Below, piece after piece: positions 7,077 through 14,998 of a DNA stretch of 46,351 nucleotides (within the stretch, counting starts at the first letter, position 1; every line of letters starts with the position of its first letter). The stretch comes from an uncultured Eubacteriales bacterium (GTDB lineage: Bacteria > Bacillota > Clostridia > Christensenellales > Aristaeellaceae): assembly GCA_900316415.1 (NCBI GenBank), contig ONCV01000016.1, positions 1 to 46,351 of the forward strand, read 5' to 3'. A program made the position numbers and the translations under genes. The notes under the pieces were generated by a model. It had not been told where the DNA came from. It worked only from the letters and a program-made list of their open reading frames with translations, and searched no databases.

Positions 7077-8522
7077 TTACGAATCGGCGGCCTTCAGCGC
7101 CTTCTCCACCGCGTCCGCCCATCCGCTGGCGCGTTTCGGCTTCGCGGCGGGCTGGCTGTTTTCCGCGGCCGGAGCGGGCGGATTGCTTCCCTCCGGCTTG
7201 CGGGCCGCGCGGTTCTCCCTTGCCGGATTCCGCGGCGCCCGCTTTTCCGGGGTCCTTCCCGTCTCCGGGAGGACCTCCGCGCCGTTCTCCCGCTCCCGGT
7301 CGGGGTTCTCCCGGCGCACCGGCTGGCCCAGCTTCCGGTCCTTCGGCGCGCCCTTTCCCTTCCCGTTGTCCCGGTTCCGGGGCGGGCGGTCGCCGCCCGC
7401 GTTCCGGCCGTTCTCCGGCCGGCCTTCCTTCCGGGCCGCCCCCGGGCCGAAGCGCGGGGTCGGATTGGAATTCGGATTCCCGCCGGCGTTCCCGTTCTCC
7501 CGGGGCTTCTCCGGCCGGTTTCTCCTGCGGCGCAGGGTCTCCGGGCGGCTCTCCGTCCGCTCCGGCTCCGCCTCCGCCCGGGGCGCCTCTCCGGCGCTCT
7601 CCGGGGCCGCCGGAACCTCCGCGGATTCCGTGGTCTCCATCTCCGGCGTCTCCGCCGGGCTCCCCTCCTCCGGCGGATTCACGGCCGGCGCCGCCTCCTG
7701 CGCGGGGGCGGGAGCGCCGGGACGGGAAATCTGCTCCAGGGGATAGGACCGGATCTCCGTGCCGTCCCCGTTGGGGATGCGGACGGACACGGTTTCCTTC
7801 ACAATGTTCAGGTCCACCACCGTGCCGTTTCCGTCCGGCGTCACGACCTCCCGGCCCACCCGGGGCATGCGCTTCCGGGTCTGCTCATACTGATCCTGCT
7901 CATATTTGAGGCAGCACATCAGCCGGCCGCAGACGCCGCTGATCTTCGTCGGGTTCAGGGACAGGTTCTGCTCCTTGGCCATCTTGATGGACACGGGCTG
8001 GAAATCGTTCAGGAAGGCGCCGCAGCAGATCGGCCGGCCGCAGGGGCCCAGGCCCCCCAGCATTCTCGCCTCGTCCCGGACGCCGATCTGGCGCAGTTCG
8101 ATCCGGGTCCGGAAGGTGGACGCCAGATCCTTCACCAGGCCGCGGAAATCCACCCGGCCGTTGGCGGTGAAATAAAAGATCATCCGGCTGTTGTCGAACA
8201 TCGTTTCCACGGACACCAGCTTCATCTCCAGCTTGTGCTCCGCGATCTTGCGCTGGCAGACCTGATAGGCCTCCCGCTCCCGGTTCCGGTTGTCGGTCGC
8301 CTGCTGGATATCCTTCCCGGTGGCGATCCGGACGATCCGGGGCAGCCCGGCGGCCGCCTGTTCCTCCTCGACCTCCCGGACGGCGACGATCACCTCGCCC
8401 AGCTCCATGCCCCGTCCGGTTTCCGCCACCACGTAGTCCCCCACCGCGGGCTCCAGCTCCCCCGCGTCATACCAGATCATTTTTCCGTCCTGCTGAAACC
8501 GGATTCCCGCCACACTGATCAT
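7077..8522 (-). CDS. ricT: RicT/YaaT-like PSP1-domain protein with a long disordered tail
   Basis: A 481-residue protein. Residues 1-280 match the PSP1/RicT family, including the Cys pairs CGRPICCGAF (161-170) and VCGRLMCCLKYE (197-208) that in Bacillus subtilis RicT help hold a [4Fe-4S] cluster in the RicA-RicF-RicT complex controlling RNase Y specificity. From about residue 285 to the end the chain is Pro/Glu/Arg/Asn/Gly-rich and low complexity, about 200 residues not present in B. subtilis RicT (about 275 aa). The ATG overlaps the holB stop as ATGA, so the two are translationally coupled in the darA-holB-ricT operon. Confidence 0.88.
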   Translation of the reverse strand: MISVAGIRFQQDGKMIWYDAGELEPAVGDYVVAETGRGMELGEVIVAVREVEEEQAAAGLPRIVRIATGKDIQQATDNRNREREAYQVCQRKIAEHKLEMKLVSVETMFDNSRMIFYFTANGRVDFRGLVKDLASTFRTRIELRQIGVRDEARMLGGLGPCGRPICCGAFLNDFQPVSIKMAKEQNLSLNPTKISGVCGRLMCCLKYEQDQYEQTRKRMPRVGREVVTPDGNGTVVDLNIVKETVSVRIPNGDGTEIRSYPLEQISRPGAPAPAQEAAPAVNPPEEGSPAETPEMETTESAEVPAAPESAGEAPRAEAEPERTESRPETLRRRRNRPEKPRENGNAGGNPNSNPTPRFGPGAARKEGRPENGRNAGGDRPPRNRDNGKGKGAPKDRKLGQPVRRENPDRERENGAEVLPETGRTPEKRAPRNPARENRAARKPEGSNPPAPAAENSQPAAKPKRASGWADAVEKALKAADS

Positions 8523-9532
8523 CTATCCACAGCCTCCATGAGCGATAAAATCAACTGTTCCGCCGCCGCCTGAAACGGAACGGAGGACATCGTCCTCTTC
8601 CGGGCCAGGCTCAGCGCGTCAAGCACCTTCACATAATCCTCCGCCCCGGCCCGGGCGGCAAAGCGCTGCCATTTTTCCGGACAGTCCGGAATCTTCTCCC
8701 CGGCTCCGGCGATCCCCAGGGAGGTGCGCATCATCCGGCTGAAAACCGATTCCAGCACGGAGAACAGCGCGTCCGTCTCGCCCTTCCGGTCCTTCCACCG
8801 GGCAGCGATGGAAAAAATGTCGCTGCGTCTTTCGCAGCCCAGAAAATCCCGGATCGCCTCCGCGCGGAATGTCCAGTAGTCCTCATCCTCCATCATCCGC
8901 AGCGCGCGGCCGAAGGAACCTCCGGATTCCCGGACCGCCTCGGCGGCCTTCTCCCCGGCGAAGCCGTGGTCCCGCAGCACCCCCGCCACCGATTCCGCCG
9001 GCCAGGCGTGCAGCTTCAGGGGGCGGCACCGGCTGACGATCGTCGGCAGCAGCCGCTCCGTATGGACGCACGTCAAGAGAAAGAACGTCCCTTCCGGAGG
9101 TTCTTCCAGCGTTTTCAGCAGCTTGTTCTGCGCGGCCTCGTTCATATCCTCCGCGTGCCGGATGATCACACAGTGCCGGTCATTCTGAAAGCCGCGGAGG
9201 CTGAGCCTGCGGATCATTTCCTCCACATCGGTGACCGGGATCACCGTTTTGGTTTCCGTGGGAGCCAGGGGCTCCCCCTTCTGCATCACAATCAGATCCG
9301 GATGGGACAGATTCTCCATCTGCTCGCAGGCCCGGCAGGCGCCGCAGGGCCGCGGACCGGTGGGATCCCCCTCGCACAGCAGGGCCGCCGCGGCGGTCCG
9401 CGCCAGGGTCCACTTCCCCACGCCCGCCTCCCCGGAGATCAGCAGCGCGTGGGTCAGCCGGTTCTCCCGGATCTGCCGCTTCAGGGCGGCGATGGCTTCC
9501 CCCTGCGGCAAAAACGCATCCAGCGGAATCAT
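8519..9532 (-). CDS. holB: DNA polymerase III delta-prime subunit
   Basis: A 337-residue clamp-loader subunit that helps place the sliding clamp on primed DNA. The AAA+ domain shows GEAGVGKWT (34-42), a zinc-binding set C53, C63, C66 and C69 (CGACRAC), NKLLKTLEEPP and the sensor SRC. The helical C-terminal domain ends SLMEAVDR. It sits between darA and ricT, as in B. subtilis (yaaQ-yaaR-holB-yaaT), although no yaaR is present here. Confidence 0.93.
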   Translation of the reverse strand: MIPLDAFLPQGEAIAALKRQIRENRLTHALLISGEAGVGKWTLARTAAAALLCEGDPTGPRPCGACRACEQMENLSHPDLIVMQKGEPLAPTETKTVIPVTDVEEMIRRLSLRGFQNDRHCVIIRHAEDMNEAAQNKLLKTLEEPPEGTFFLLTCVHTERLLPTIVSRCRPLKLHAWPAESVAGVLRDHGFAGEKAAEAVRESGGSFGRALRMMEDEDYWTFRAEAIRDFLGCERRSDIFSIAARWKDRKGETDALFSVLESVFSRMMRTSLGIAGAGEKIPDCPEKWQRFAARAGAEDYVKVLDALSLARKRTMSSVPFQAAAEQLILSLMEAVDR

Positions 9533-9533
9533 G

Positions 9534-9866
9534 TCAAACCTTCATAAACTGATCCACCGACAGCACGAAGAGGGTCGCGCCGCCCACGGTGACCTCCACG
9601 GGGAAGGGCACAAAGCCGCCCGCGGAAACGCCCACCGTGCTGGTGCTGGCCGCGGTCAGCTGCTTCCGGCTCTTGCAGACGGATTCGATCGCCGAGATCG
9701 CCTCCGGCACCTTGTCGTCCTCCACGCCGATGAGGAGCGTCGTGTTTCCGGCCCGCAGGAATCCGCCCGTGGTCGCCAGCTTGGTGACCCCGAAGCCCTT
9801 GTTCATCAGCCCCGTCAGCAGCCGGGATGAATCCTCGTCCTGCACGATCGCGATAATCAGTTTCAT
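9534..9866 (-). CDS. darA: Cyclic-di-AMP receptor, PII-like
   Basis: A 110-residue protein (MKLIIAIVQDEDSSRLL, then NKGFGVTKLATTGGFLRAGNTTL and GVEDDKV) of the DarA/PstA/YaaQ family. It is a trimeric PII-like protein that binds c-di-AMP in the cytosol; its downstream partner is not established. AAGGAGG precedes the ATG. It is first in the operon, 1 nt before holB. Confidence 0.92.
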   Translation of the reverse strand: MKLIIAIVQDEDSSRLLTGLMNKGFGVTKLATTGGFLRAGNTTLLIGVEDDKVPEAISAIESVCKSRKQLTAASTSTVGVSAGGFVPFPVEVTVGGATLFVLSVDQFMKV

Positions 9867-9902
9867 CAGGTATTCCTCCTTCCGGAATTTGCGTGCTCTC
9901 CA

Positions 9903-9931
9903 ATTATATCCAACCGGCCGCGGAAAATCAA
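9903..9931 (-). promoter_or_regulatory. Promoter of darA-holB-ricT
   Basis: On the minus strand, -35 TTGATT (9926-9931), 17-bp spacer, -10 TATAAT (9903-9908), 37 bp before the darA start. Confidence 0.75.
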
Positions 9932-10066
9932 GCCGGGGGTTTACAGGGAAGGGAAAAATCGGTAAACTTGGAAGGATCCGGAGCCTCCGTCCCGCGGGAC
10001 GGTTCCCGCTCCGGCCGGCGCGGCGCATCCGGCCGCGCAGCCTGACGGAAAGGAAACCGTTTCATC

Positions 10067-11191
10067 ATGGGTGAAAGAATCTTCTCCTGCGCGGCGGCCG
10101 CCGCCTTCGGCCTGGAGGGCGCCATCGCGGGCGAGCTGAAGCGCCTGGGCCTGCGGGAGGTCCGGGCGGAAAACGGCCTGGTCCGCTTCCGGGGCACGGC
10201 GCTGGACGCGTACCTCTGCAACCTGCGCCTCCGCTTCAGCGACCGGGTCTATCTGGTGCTGGCGGAAGCCCCCTGCCTCTCCTTTGAGGATCTGTTCCAG
10301 CTGGTGTCCTCCGTTCCCTGGGAAACCCTGGCGGACGGCACCGAGGCCTTCCTGGTCACCGCGCAGTGCGCCCGGAGCCGGCTGATGAGCCCCCGGGACT
10401 GCCAGTCCATCTCCAAGAAGGCGATCCTCGAGCGGCTGAAGGCCCGCCGGGGCCGGACCCTGTTCCCCGAGAAGGGCGCCTCCTTCCCGGTGCACATCAG
10501 CGTGCATTCCGACACGGTGCGGATTCTGCTGGATACCTCCGGCTCCTCCCTGTCCCGGCGGGGATACCGGACCTGGAACGGGGAGGCGCCCCTGCGGGAG
10601 ACGCTGGCCGCGGCGCTGGTGGAATTCAGCCCCTGGCGGCCCGGGATGCCCCTGTATGATCCCTGCTGCGGCACGGGAACCCTGCTGGCCGAGGCCGCCC
10701 TCCGCATGGGGCATCTGGCGCCGGGCGGGCTCCGCTCCTTCGCGATGGAGCAGTTTACCTTCTTCCCCCGGGAGGAAGGGCGCCGCCTGCGGGAGCAGGT
10801 GCTGGCCCAGGGGGAGCCGGACCGGATCCGGGGCATCGCCGGATCCGACGTGGATCCGGAGGCGATCGAGCTGGCCCGGCGCCATCTGCGGCAGGCCGGG
10901 CTGGAGGGCCGGGTGGACCTGACGGTCATGCCGCTGCAGGAGGTGACCCTGGAAGAGGAGGGCGGCGTCTTCCTCTGCAACCCGCCCTACGGCGAGCGGC
11001 TGGGGGATCAGGAATCCTGCCGGAAGCTGTACCGGGATCTGGCCCGGCTGCGGGACCGGCATCCCACCTGGGCGCTGTGCGCCATCTCCTCGGATCCCTC
11101 CTTTGAGAAGGCCTGTGGCCGCCGGGCGGACAAAAAGCGCCGCCTGTACAACGGGCGGCTGGAATGCCAGCTGTATACCTTTCTGCCCTGA
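10067..11191 (+). CDS. THUMP-domain class I RNA methyltransferase (RlmL-type)
   Basis: A 374-residue SAM-dependent methyltransferase. The N-terminal half is a THUMP-like RNA-binding domain; the C-terminal half is the UPF0020 domain with PLYDPCCGTGTLLAEAAL (SAM binding), GSDVDPEAIELAR and the catalytic NPPYGERLGD. This family includes the m2G2445 domain of E. coli RlmL and B. subtilis YpsC, so 23S rRNA guanine N2 methylation is the likely role. It is preceded by GGAAAGGAAA and stands alone, followed by a terminator shared with the convergent gene. Confidence 0.88.
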   Translation: MGERIFSCAAAAAFGLEGAIAGELKRLGLREVRAENGLVRFRGTALDAYLCNLRLRFSDRVYLVLAEAPCLSFEDLFQLVSSVPWETLADGTEAFLVTAQCARSRLMSPRDCQSISKKAILERLKARRGRTLFPEKGASFPVHISVHSDTVRILLDTSGSSLSRRGYRTWNGEAPLRETLAAALVEFSPWRPGMPLYDPCCGTGTLLAEAALRMGHLAPGGLRSFAMEQFTFFPREEGRRLREQVLAQGEPDRIRGIAGSDVDPEAIELARRHLRQAGLEGRVDLTVMPLQEVTLEEEGGVFLCNPPYGERLGDQESCRKLYRDLARLRDRHPTWALCAISSDPSFEKACGRRADKKRRLYNGRLECQLYTFLP

Positions 11192-11197
11192 CCCCGG

Positions 11198-11229
11198 AAA
11201 AAAACGCAGCCCCGCCGCGAGGCGGGGCT
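11198..11229 (-). terminator. Terminator for the YkuD-CapA gene
   Basis: Nine-base arms AGCCCCGCC and GGCGGGGCT with loop GCGA. Reading on the minus strand it ends in GCG and seven T. It may also slow plus-strand transcription. Confidence 0.75.
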
Positions 11230-11240
11230 TTCGCTTTGGC

Positions 11241-13661
11241 TCAGTAATCCAGGATCGCCCATTCCGTCAGGAGGCGGGGCGTGTCCCGCTGCACCTTTTT
11301 CAGGATCCGCAGCGCGTCCGCCTCCGCGGCGGGCACGGGGCGGTAGTCGTTGACCTTCTTTCCGGCGGAGGAGGTGGTCAGGATCGGAATCAGCCGCAGC
11401 GTCAGCGGATGATCCGCGCTGTCCGGGCTGAACACCGCCTGCACCAGCAGGGCGTCATAGGTGGTCAGCTTCACCGTGCCCCCGAAGCAGAGGTTGCCCA
11501 GGCTGTAGACCACCGGCATGCCGTCGATCCGGTCCAGCCCCTGCACGACGTGGGGATGATGCCCGATCACCAGGTCCGCCCCGGCCCGCCGGCAGGCCCG
11601 GGCCATGGCCTCCTGCAGCACGTTGTGGTTCTCCGCGTATTCCGTGCCCCAGTGGCACTGATAGATGACGTATTCCGCGCCCTGCTCCCGCAGCTCCTGA
11701 ATGTCCTCCGCGATGATGCCCGGGTTCTCCTTATAGGTGGTTTCCCGGCATCCGCCGAAGCCGAACCGGATCCCCCGGATTTCCAGCACGGTGTTCTGCC
11801 CGTTGCCGCAGAAGGGAACGACCCCCTCCAGGGCCTCCCGGGTGGCGGCATAGCCCGCCTCCCCGTAATCCACGGTGTGGTTGTTGGCCAGGTTGACCAG
11901 GTCCACGCCCCCCTCGGTCAGGGCCTTCGCGTATTCCGGCAGGCCCCGGAAGCGCCAGGGCCGGGTCAGGTCCTCGCCTTCCCCGTCCGCCTTCAGCACG
12001 CATTCCAGGTTGACGACGGTCAGGTCGTCCGCCTGGAAGATCTCCTGCAGCCCGGAGAAGGGCCATGTCCTTCCCTCCCGCTCCAGGAAGGCCGGCAGCC
12101 CCTCCGCCAGGCCGTAATAGCTTTCCCGGCCGCCCAGCACCGTGTCCCCGCCGAAGGTGATCGTCACGGAGCGGTCCCCGGTCTCCGGCTCCACCTGCCA
12201 GGCCTGCTTCAGCCCCTCGGTCAGGTCCGGGGTGTTCCCGGTCACCAGCGTTTCCAGCTTCTCCCGCTCCTCCGGATCGTCCAGCACGATGACCCGGGTG
12301 TGATAGGGCAGATGGGTCCAGAACCAGTAGGCATTCAGCCCGGACGCCCCCGGCTTTTCCTGGATCCGGATGCAGGCGTGGGAGGCCTTGGTGCCCAGGT
12401 ACATCTCCCCGGGGTTCATTTCCTTCTTTCCGCTCTCGTTCCAGGCATACGGAATCTGGTGCAGCAGATTGCCCCCGTCATAGCGGATCACGAAATCGTA
12501 TTTCAGCCCGTTGCTGGAGTAATCGCTCATGTGCTCGTCCGTCAGGAAGCTGCCCGCGGCGGTTTCCTGATACAGTTCGCCCTTCGTCATCCTTCCGGTG
12601 GAAACCAGCAGGGTGTCCACGATCTTCCCCTCGCGGAACAGGGTCAGGGTCTGGGCCTTCTTGTCCACCAGCAGGCCGTATTCCGTCCGGGGCTGCACCA
12701 CCTTCAGCACCCTCCGGGGCACCCAGCCCTCCACCGGCGCGCCGCGCTCGTGGTTCCACGCGCTGACGCGGACCCATTTCTCCTGAATCTCCAGCACGGA
12801 CAGGCACTGGCTCTGGCCGTGCAGCGTGCCCAGCACCCGGCTGGCTGCATTCGGTTCGGCATAGACCCGCTGGTGCGCCACGTTCCGGATGTCGATCACC
12901 GTGGCCGGGGCGATCATCTTCGCCCAGATGTCCGCCTCCGAATCCGTCCGGGAGGGCATGATGTCCCCGGTCACCTGCAGGGGCAGCACCGGGCGCCTGC
13001 CATCCCGCACCTCCAGGGCGAATTCCTTCGCGTTGGCGGGGTGCTGCTGCCCGTACACCCGGACCCGGTATCCCCCGGGCTCCAGGGCCCGCTTCCCGGT
13101 CAGCAGGGCGTAGGAAACCCGGTTCACCCGTCCGCCCTTCGCCGGGCGGGAGGAGGTCCAGACCAGCTCCCCCGTCTCCCCGTCATAGAACTCCGCGGTC
13201 AGCTGATCCGTGTACAGCAGCCGGTATTCCAGAAACCAGTCCCCCTGCTCCTCCGGATACACCGCCGGATCGCTGGGCAGGGCGAAGAGGATCGCCTGCA
13301 GGGAGGGCAGCATGTGCGCCGTCGCCTCGCAGGCGTATTCCCGGCCGGATTCCCCCCGCAGCACCGCCGCGATCCGGAAATCCTTCCGGGCCAGGCGCTC
13401 CTCGTTCCATCCCAGGCCGTCCCAGAGGATCTGACTCTTTCCGGCCGGGACCTCCTTTTCGATCACCCGGTATTCCGTGGTCTCGTCCAGCACCCGCAGG
13501 GTGACCGTTCCGGCCTCCGGGGCCGTGACCGTCAGGGGGTTGCTCTGGAAGCCCGCGATGTCCGGAACCGCCAGCCGGAAGGCTTCCTCCGCCCCGGCCG
13601 CGCCGGAAAGGCACAGGAAAAGCAGCGCCGCCGCGGCCCCAAAAAGGATGATTCTGCGCAT
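11241..13661 (-). CDS. Secreted fusion: SH3-like, L,D-transpeptidase and CapA domains
   Basis: An 806-residue exported protein. A signal peptide (1-23) is followed by two beta-rich FlgD-like segments (about 35-230), an SH3-like domain (about 255-322), a YkuD L,D-transpeptidase domain (about 326-460) and a CapA/PgsA-type metallophosphatase domain (about 498-760). The transpeptidase motif reads SHACIRI (427-433), Ala replacing the Gly of SHGC, with H401 nearby; the catalytic Cys is kept. CapA motifs are GGDTVLG, NLECV, NLANNH, CHWGTEY, GHHPHVVQG and SLGN. A role in peptidoglycan cross-linking or wall-polymer processing is likely. The start at 13661 follows GGGAGG; longer reading frames run into the tRNA gene and are rejected. 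Confidence 0.88.
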   Translation of the reverse strand: MRRIILFGAAAALLFLCLSGAAGAEEAFRLAVPDIAGFQSNPLTVTAPEAGTVTLRVLDETTEYRVIEKEVPAGKSQILWDGLGWNEERLARKDFRIAAVLRGESGREYACEATAHMLPSLQAILFALPSDPAVYPEEQGDWFLEYRLLYTDQLTAEFYDGETGELVWTSSRPAKGGRVNRVSYALLTGKRALEPGGYRVRVYGQQHPANAKEFALEVRDGRRPVLPLQVTGDIMPSRTDSEADIWAKMIAPATVIDIRNVAHQRVYAEPNAASRVLGTLHGQSQCLSVLEIQEKWVRVSAWNHERGAPVEGWVPRRVLKVVQPRTEYGLLVDKKAQTLTLFREGKIVDTLLVSTGRMTKGELYQETAAGSFLTDEHMSDYSSNGLKYDFVIRYDGGNLLHQIPYAWNESGKKEMNPGEMYLGTKASHACIRIQEKPGASGLNAYWFWTHLPYHTRVIVLDDPEEREKLETLVTGNTPDLTEGLKQAWQVEPETGDRSVTITFGGDTVLGGRESYYGLAEGLPAFLEREGRTWPFSGLQEIFQADDLTVVNLECVLKADGEGEDLTRPWRFRGLPEYAKALTEGGVDLVNLANNHTVDYGEAGYAATREALEGVVPFCGNGQNTVLEIRGIRFGFGGCRETTYKENPGIIAEDIQELREQGAEYVIYQCHWGTEYAENHNVLQEAMARACRRAGADLVIGHHPHVVQGLDRIDGMPVVYSLGNLCFGGTVKLTTYDALLVQAVFSPDSADHPLTLRLIPILTTSSAGKKVNDYRPVPAAEADALRILKKVQRDTPRLLTEWAILDY

Positions 13662-13681
13662 GCCGTCCTCCCTTCCGGATA

Positions 13682-13716
13682 AAAAACAAAACGGGGATGC
13701 AGAAGCCTGCATCCCC
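13682..13716 (-). terminator. Terminator of tRNA-Ser
   Basis: Ten-base stem GGGGATGCAG/CTGCATCCCC with a 4-nt loop, followed on the minus strand by GTTTTGTTTTTT. Confidence 0.85.
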
Positions 13717-13719
13717 CGC

Positions 13720-13806
13720 GGAGAGTTAGGGATTCGAACCCTAGGTGAGGTATCACCCCACACACGATTTCCAGTCGTGCGCCTTAGACCACTCAGCCAA
13801 CTCTCC
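13720..13806 (-). tRNA. tRNA-Ser (anticodon GGA)
   Basis: An 87-nt class II tRNA. Acceptor arms GGAGAGT/ACTCTCC, anticodon stem CACGA/TCGTG with loop CTGGAAA, a long variable arm and the T-arm GGTTCGAATCC. No CCA is encoded. Confidence 0.95.
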
Positions 13807-13833
13807 ATCCGCGCTGAAGTGCTCACCCGGATA

Positions 13834-13861
13834 AGTATACTGAAATTCGCCCTTTTGTCAA
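13834..13861 (-). promoter_or_regulatory. Promoter of tRNA-Ser
   Basis: On the minus strand, -35 TTGACA (13856-13861), 16-bp spacer, -10 TATACT (13834-13839). Confidence 0.75.
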
Positions 13862-13875
13862 GCGAAATTTTCACC

Positions 13876-13904
13876 TTTCCAGATCGGGCAGGATGTGGTA
13901 TACT
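13876..13904 (+). promoter_or_regulatory. Promoter of the aldolase gene
   Basis: -35 TTTCCA (13876-13881), 17-bp spacer, -10 TATACT (13899-13904), 31 bp before the start codon. Confidence 0.55.
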
Positions 13905-13935
13905 GTTCCCATCTTTGATGGAGGAGGTCTTTCCC

Positions 13936-14874
13936 ATGCCCATTGTTACCACAACTGAAATGTTCAAGAAGGCCTATGCCGGCGGCTATGCCGTGGGCGC
14001 GTTCAACGTCAACAATATGGAAATCGTTCAGGGCATCACCGAGGCGGCCGGCGAGCTGAAGGCTCCCGTCATCCTGCAGGTGTCCAAGGGCGCCCGGGCC
14101 TATGCCAATCACAACTACCTGGTGCACCTGGTCAGGGCCGCGGCCGAGAATTATCCGGACATCCCGATCGCCCTGCACCTGGATCACGGCGATTCCTTCG
14201 AGCTCTGCAAGGACTGCATCGACGGCGGCTTCACCTCCGTCATGATCGACGCCAGCTCCAAGCCCTATGAGGAGAACATCGCCCTGACCCGCCGGGTCGT
14301 GGAATACGCCCATGATCACGGCGTCGTCGTCGAGGCCGAGCTGGGAACCCTGGCCGGCGTGGAGGACGAGGTTTCCGTGGATGCCGACAAGGCCATGTAC
14401 ACCCATCCCGAAGAGGTGGAGGACTTCGCGACCCGCACCGGGTGCGACTCCCTGGCCATCGCCATCGGAACCAGCCACGGCGCCTACAAGTTCAAGCCCG
14501 GCACCAAGCCCCAGCTCCGGTTCGACGTGCTGGAGGAGTGCTCCCGCCGCCTGCCCGGCTTCCCCATCGTGCTGCACGGCGCGTCCTCCGTGCCCCAGCA
14601 GTTCGTGGAGCAGATCAATCAGTACGGCGGCAACATGCCCGGCGCCATCGGCATCCCCGAGGAGCAGCTGCGCCAGGCCGCGACCATGGCGGTCTGCAAG
14701 ATCAACATCGACTCCGACATCCGCCTGGCCATGACCGCCAGCATCCGGAAGTATTTCGCGGAGCATCCGGATCATTTCGATCCCCGGCAGTATCTGAAGC
14801 CCGCCCGCCAGGCCGTGAAGGACATGGTGGCCCACAAGATCGTGGACGTCCTCGGCTGCGACGGCAAGGCCTGA
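13936..14874 (+). CDS. fba: Class II fructose-bisphosphate aldolase
   Basis: A 312-residue zinc-dependent aldolase that cleaves fructose 1,6-bisphosphate into dihydroxyacetone phosphate and glyceraldehyde 3-phosphate. Motifs: GAFNVNNMEIVQG, the metal and active-site HLDHGDSFELC, VMIDASSKPYEENI, EAELGTLAG, GTSHGAYKF with its zinc His, LHGASSVP, and the phosphate-binding KINIDSDIRLA. GGAGGAGG lies 8 nt before the ATG at 13936. A longer upstream frame through the tRNA region is not coding. It has its own promoter and terminator. Confidence 0.96.
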   Translation: MPIVTTTEMFKKAYAGGYAVGAFNVNNMEIVQGITEAAGELKAPVILQVSKGARAYANHNYLVHLVRAAAENYPDIPIALHLDHGDSFELCKDCIDGGFTSVMIDASSKPYEENIALTRRVVEYAHDHGVVVEAELGTLAGVEDEVSVDADKAMYTHPEEVEDFATRTGCDSLAIAIGTSHGAYKFKPGTKPQLRFDVLEECSRRLPGFPIVLHGASSVPQQFVEQINQYGGNMPGAIGIPEEQLRQAATMAVCKINIDSDIRLAMTASIRKYFAEHPDHFDPRQYLKPARQAVKDMVAHKIVDVLGCDGKA

Positions 14875-14902
14875 TCCCAAATCGGATCCCGGAACGCGCG
14901 AA

Positions 14903-14943
14903 AGCGCCCCGTATCCACTGCGATACGGGGCGCTGTATTTTTG
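14903..14943 (+). terminator. Terminator of the aldolase gene
   Basis: Thirteen-base perfect stem AGCGCCCCGTATC/GATACGGGGCGCT, loop CACTGC, followed by GTATTTTTG. Confidence 0.9.
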
Positions 14944-14998
14944 TCCGGGAGCTTCTCCCCCGCTTCCTCCCTCCGGCCGCGGCGGGCGGCGCCGGGGC

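Noticed and set aside
8578..8589. GGAACGGAGGAC inside holB as a stray repeat leader
   Set aside because: It is within a conserved coding stretch (TMSSVPFQ region), lacks the rest of the repeat, and 10-12 matching bases in GC-rich DNA can arise by chance.
11241..13967. Longer 908-residue form of the YkuD-CapA protein
   Set aside because: The extra N-terminal codons run through the tRNA-Ser gene; the start at 13661 has a good ribosome site and a signal peptide directly after it.
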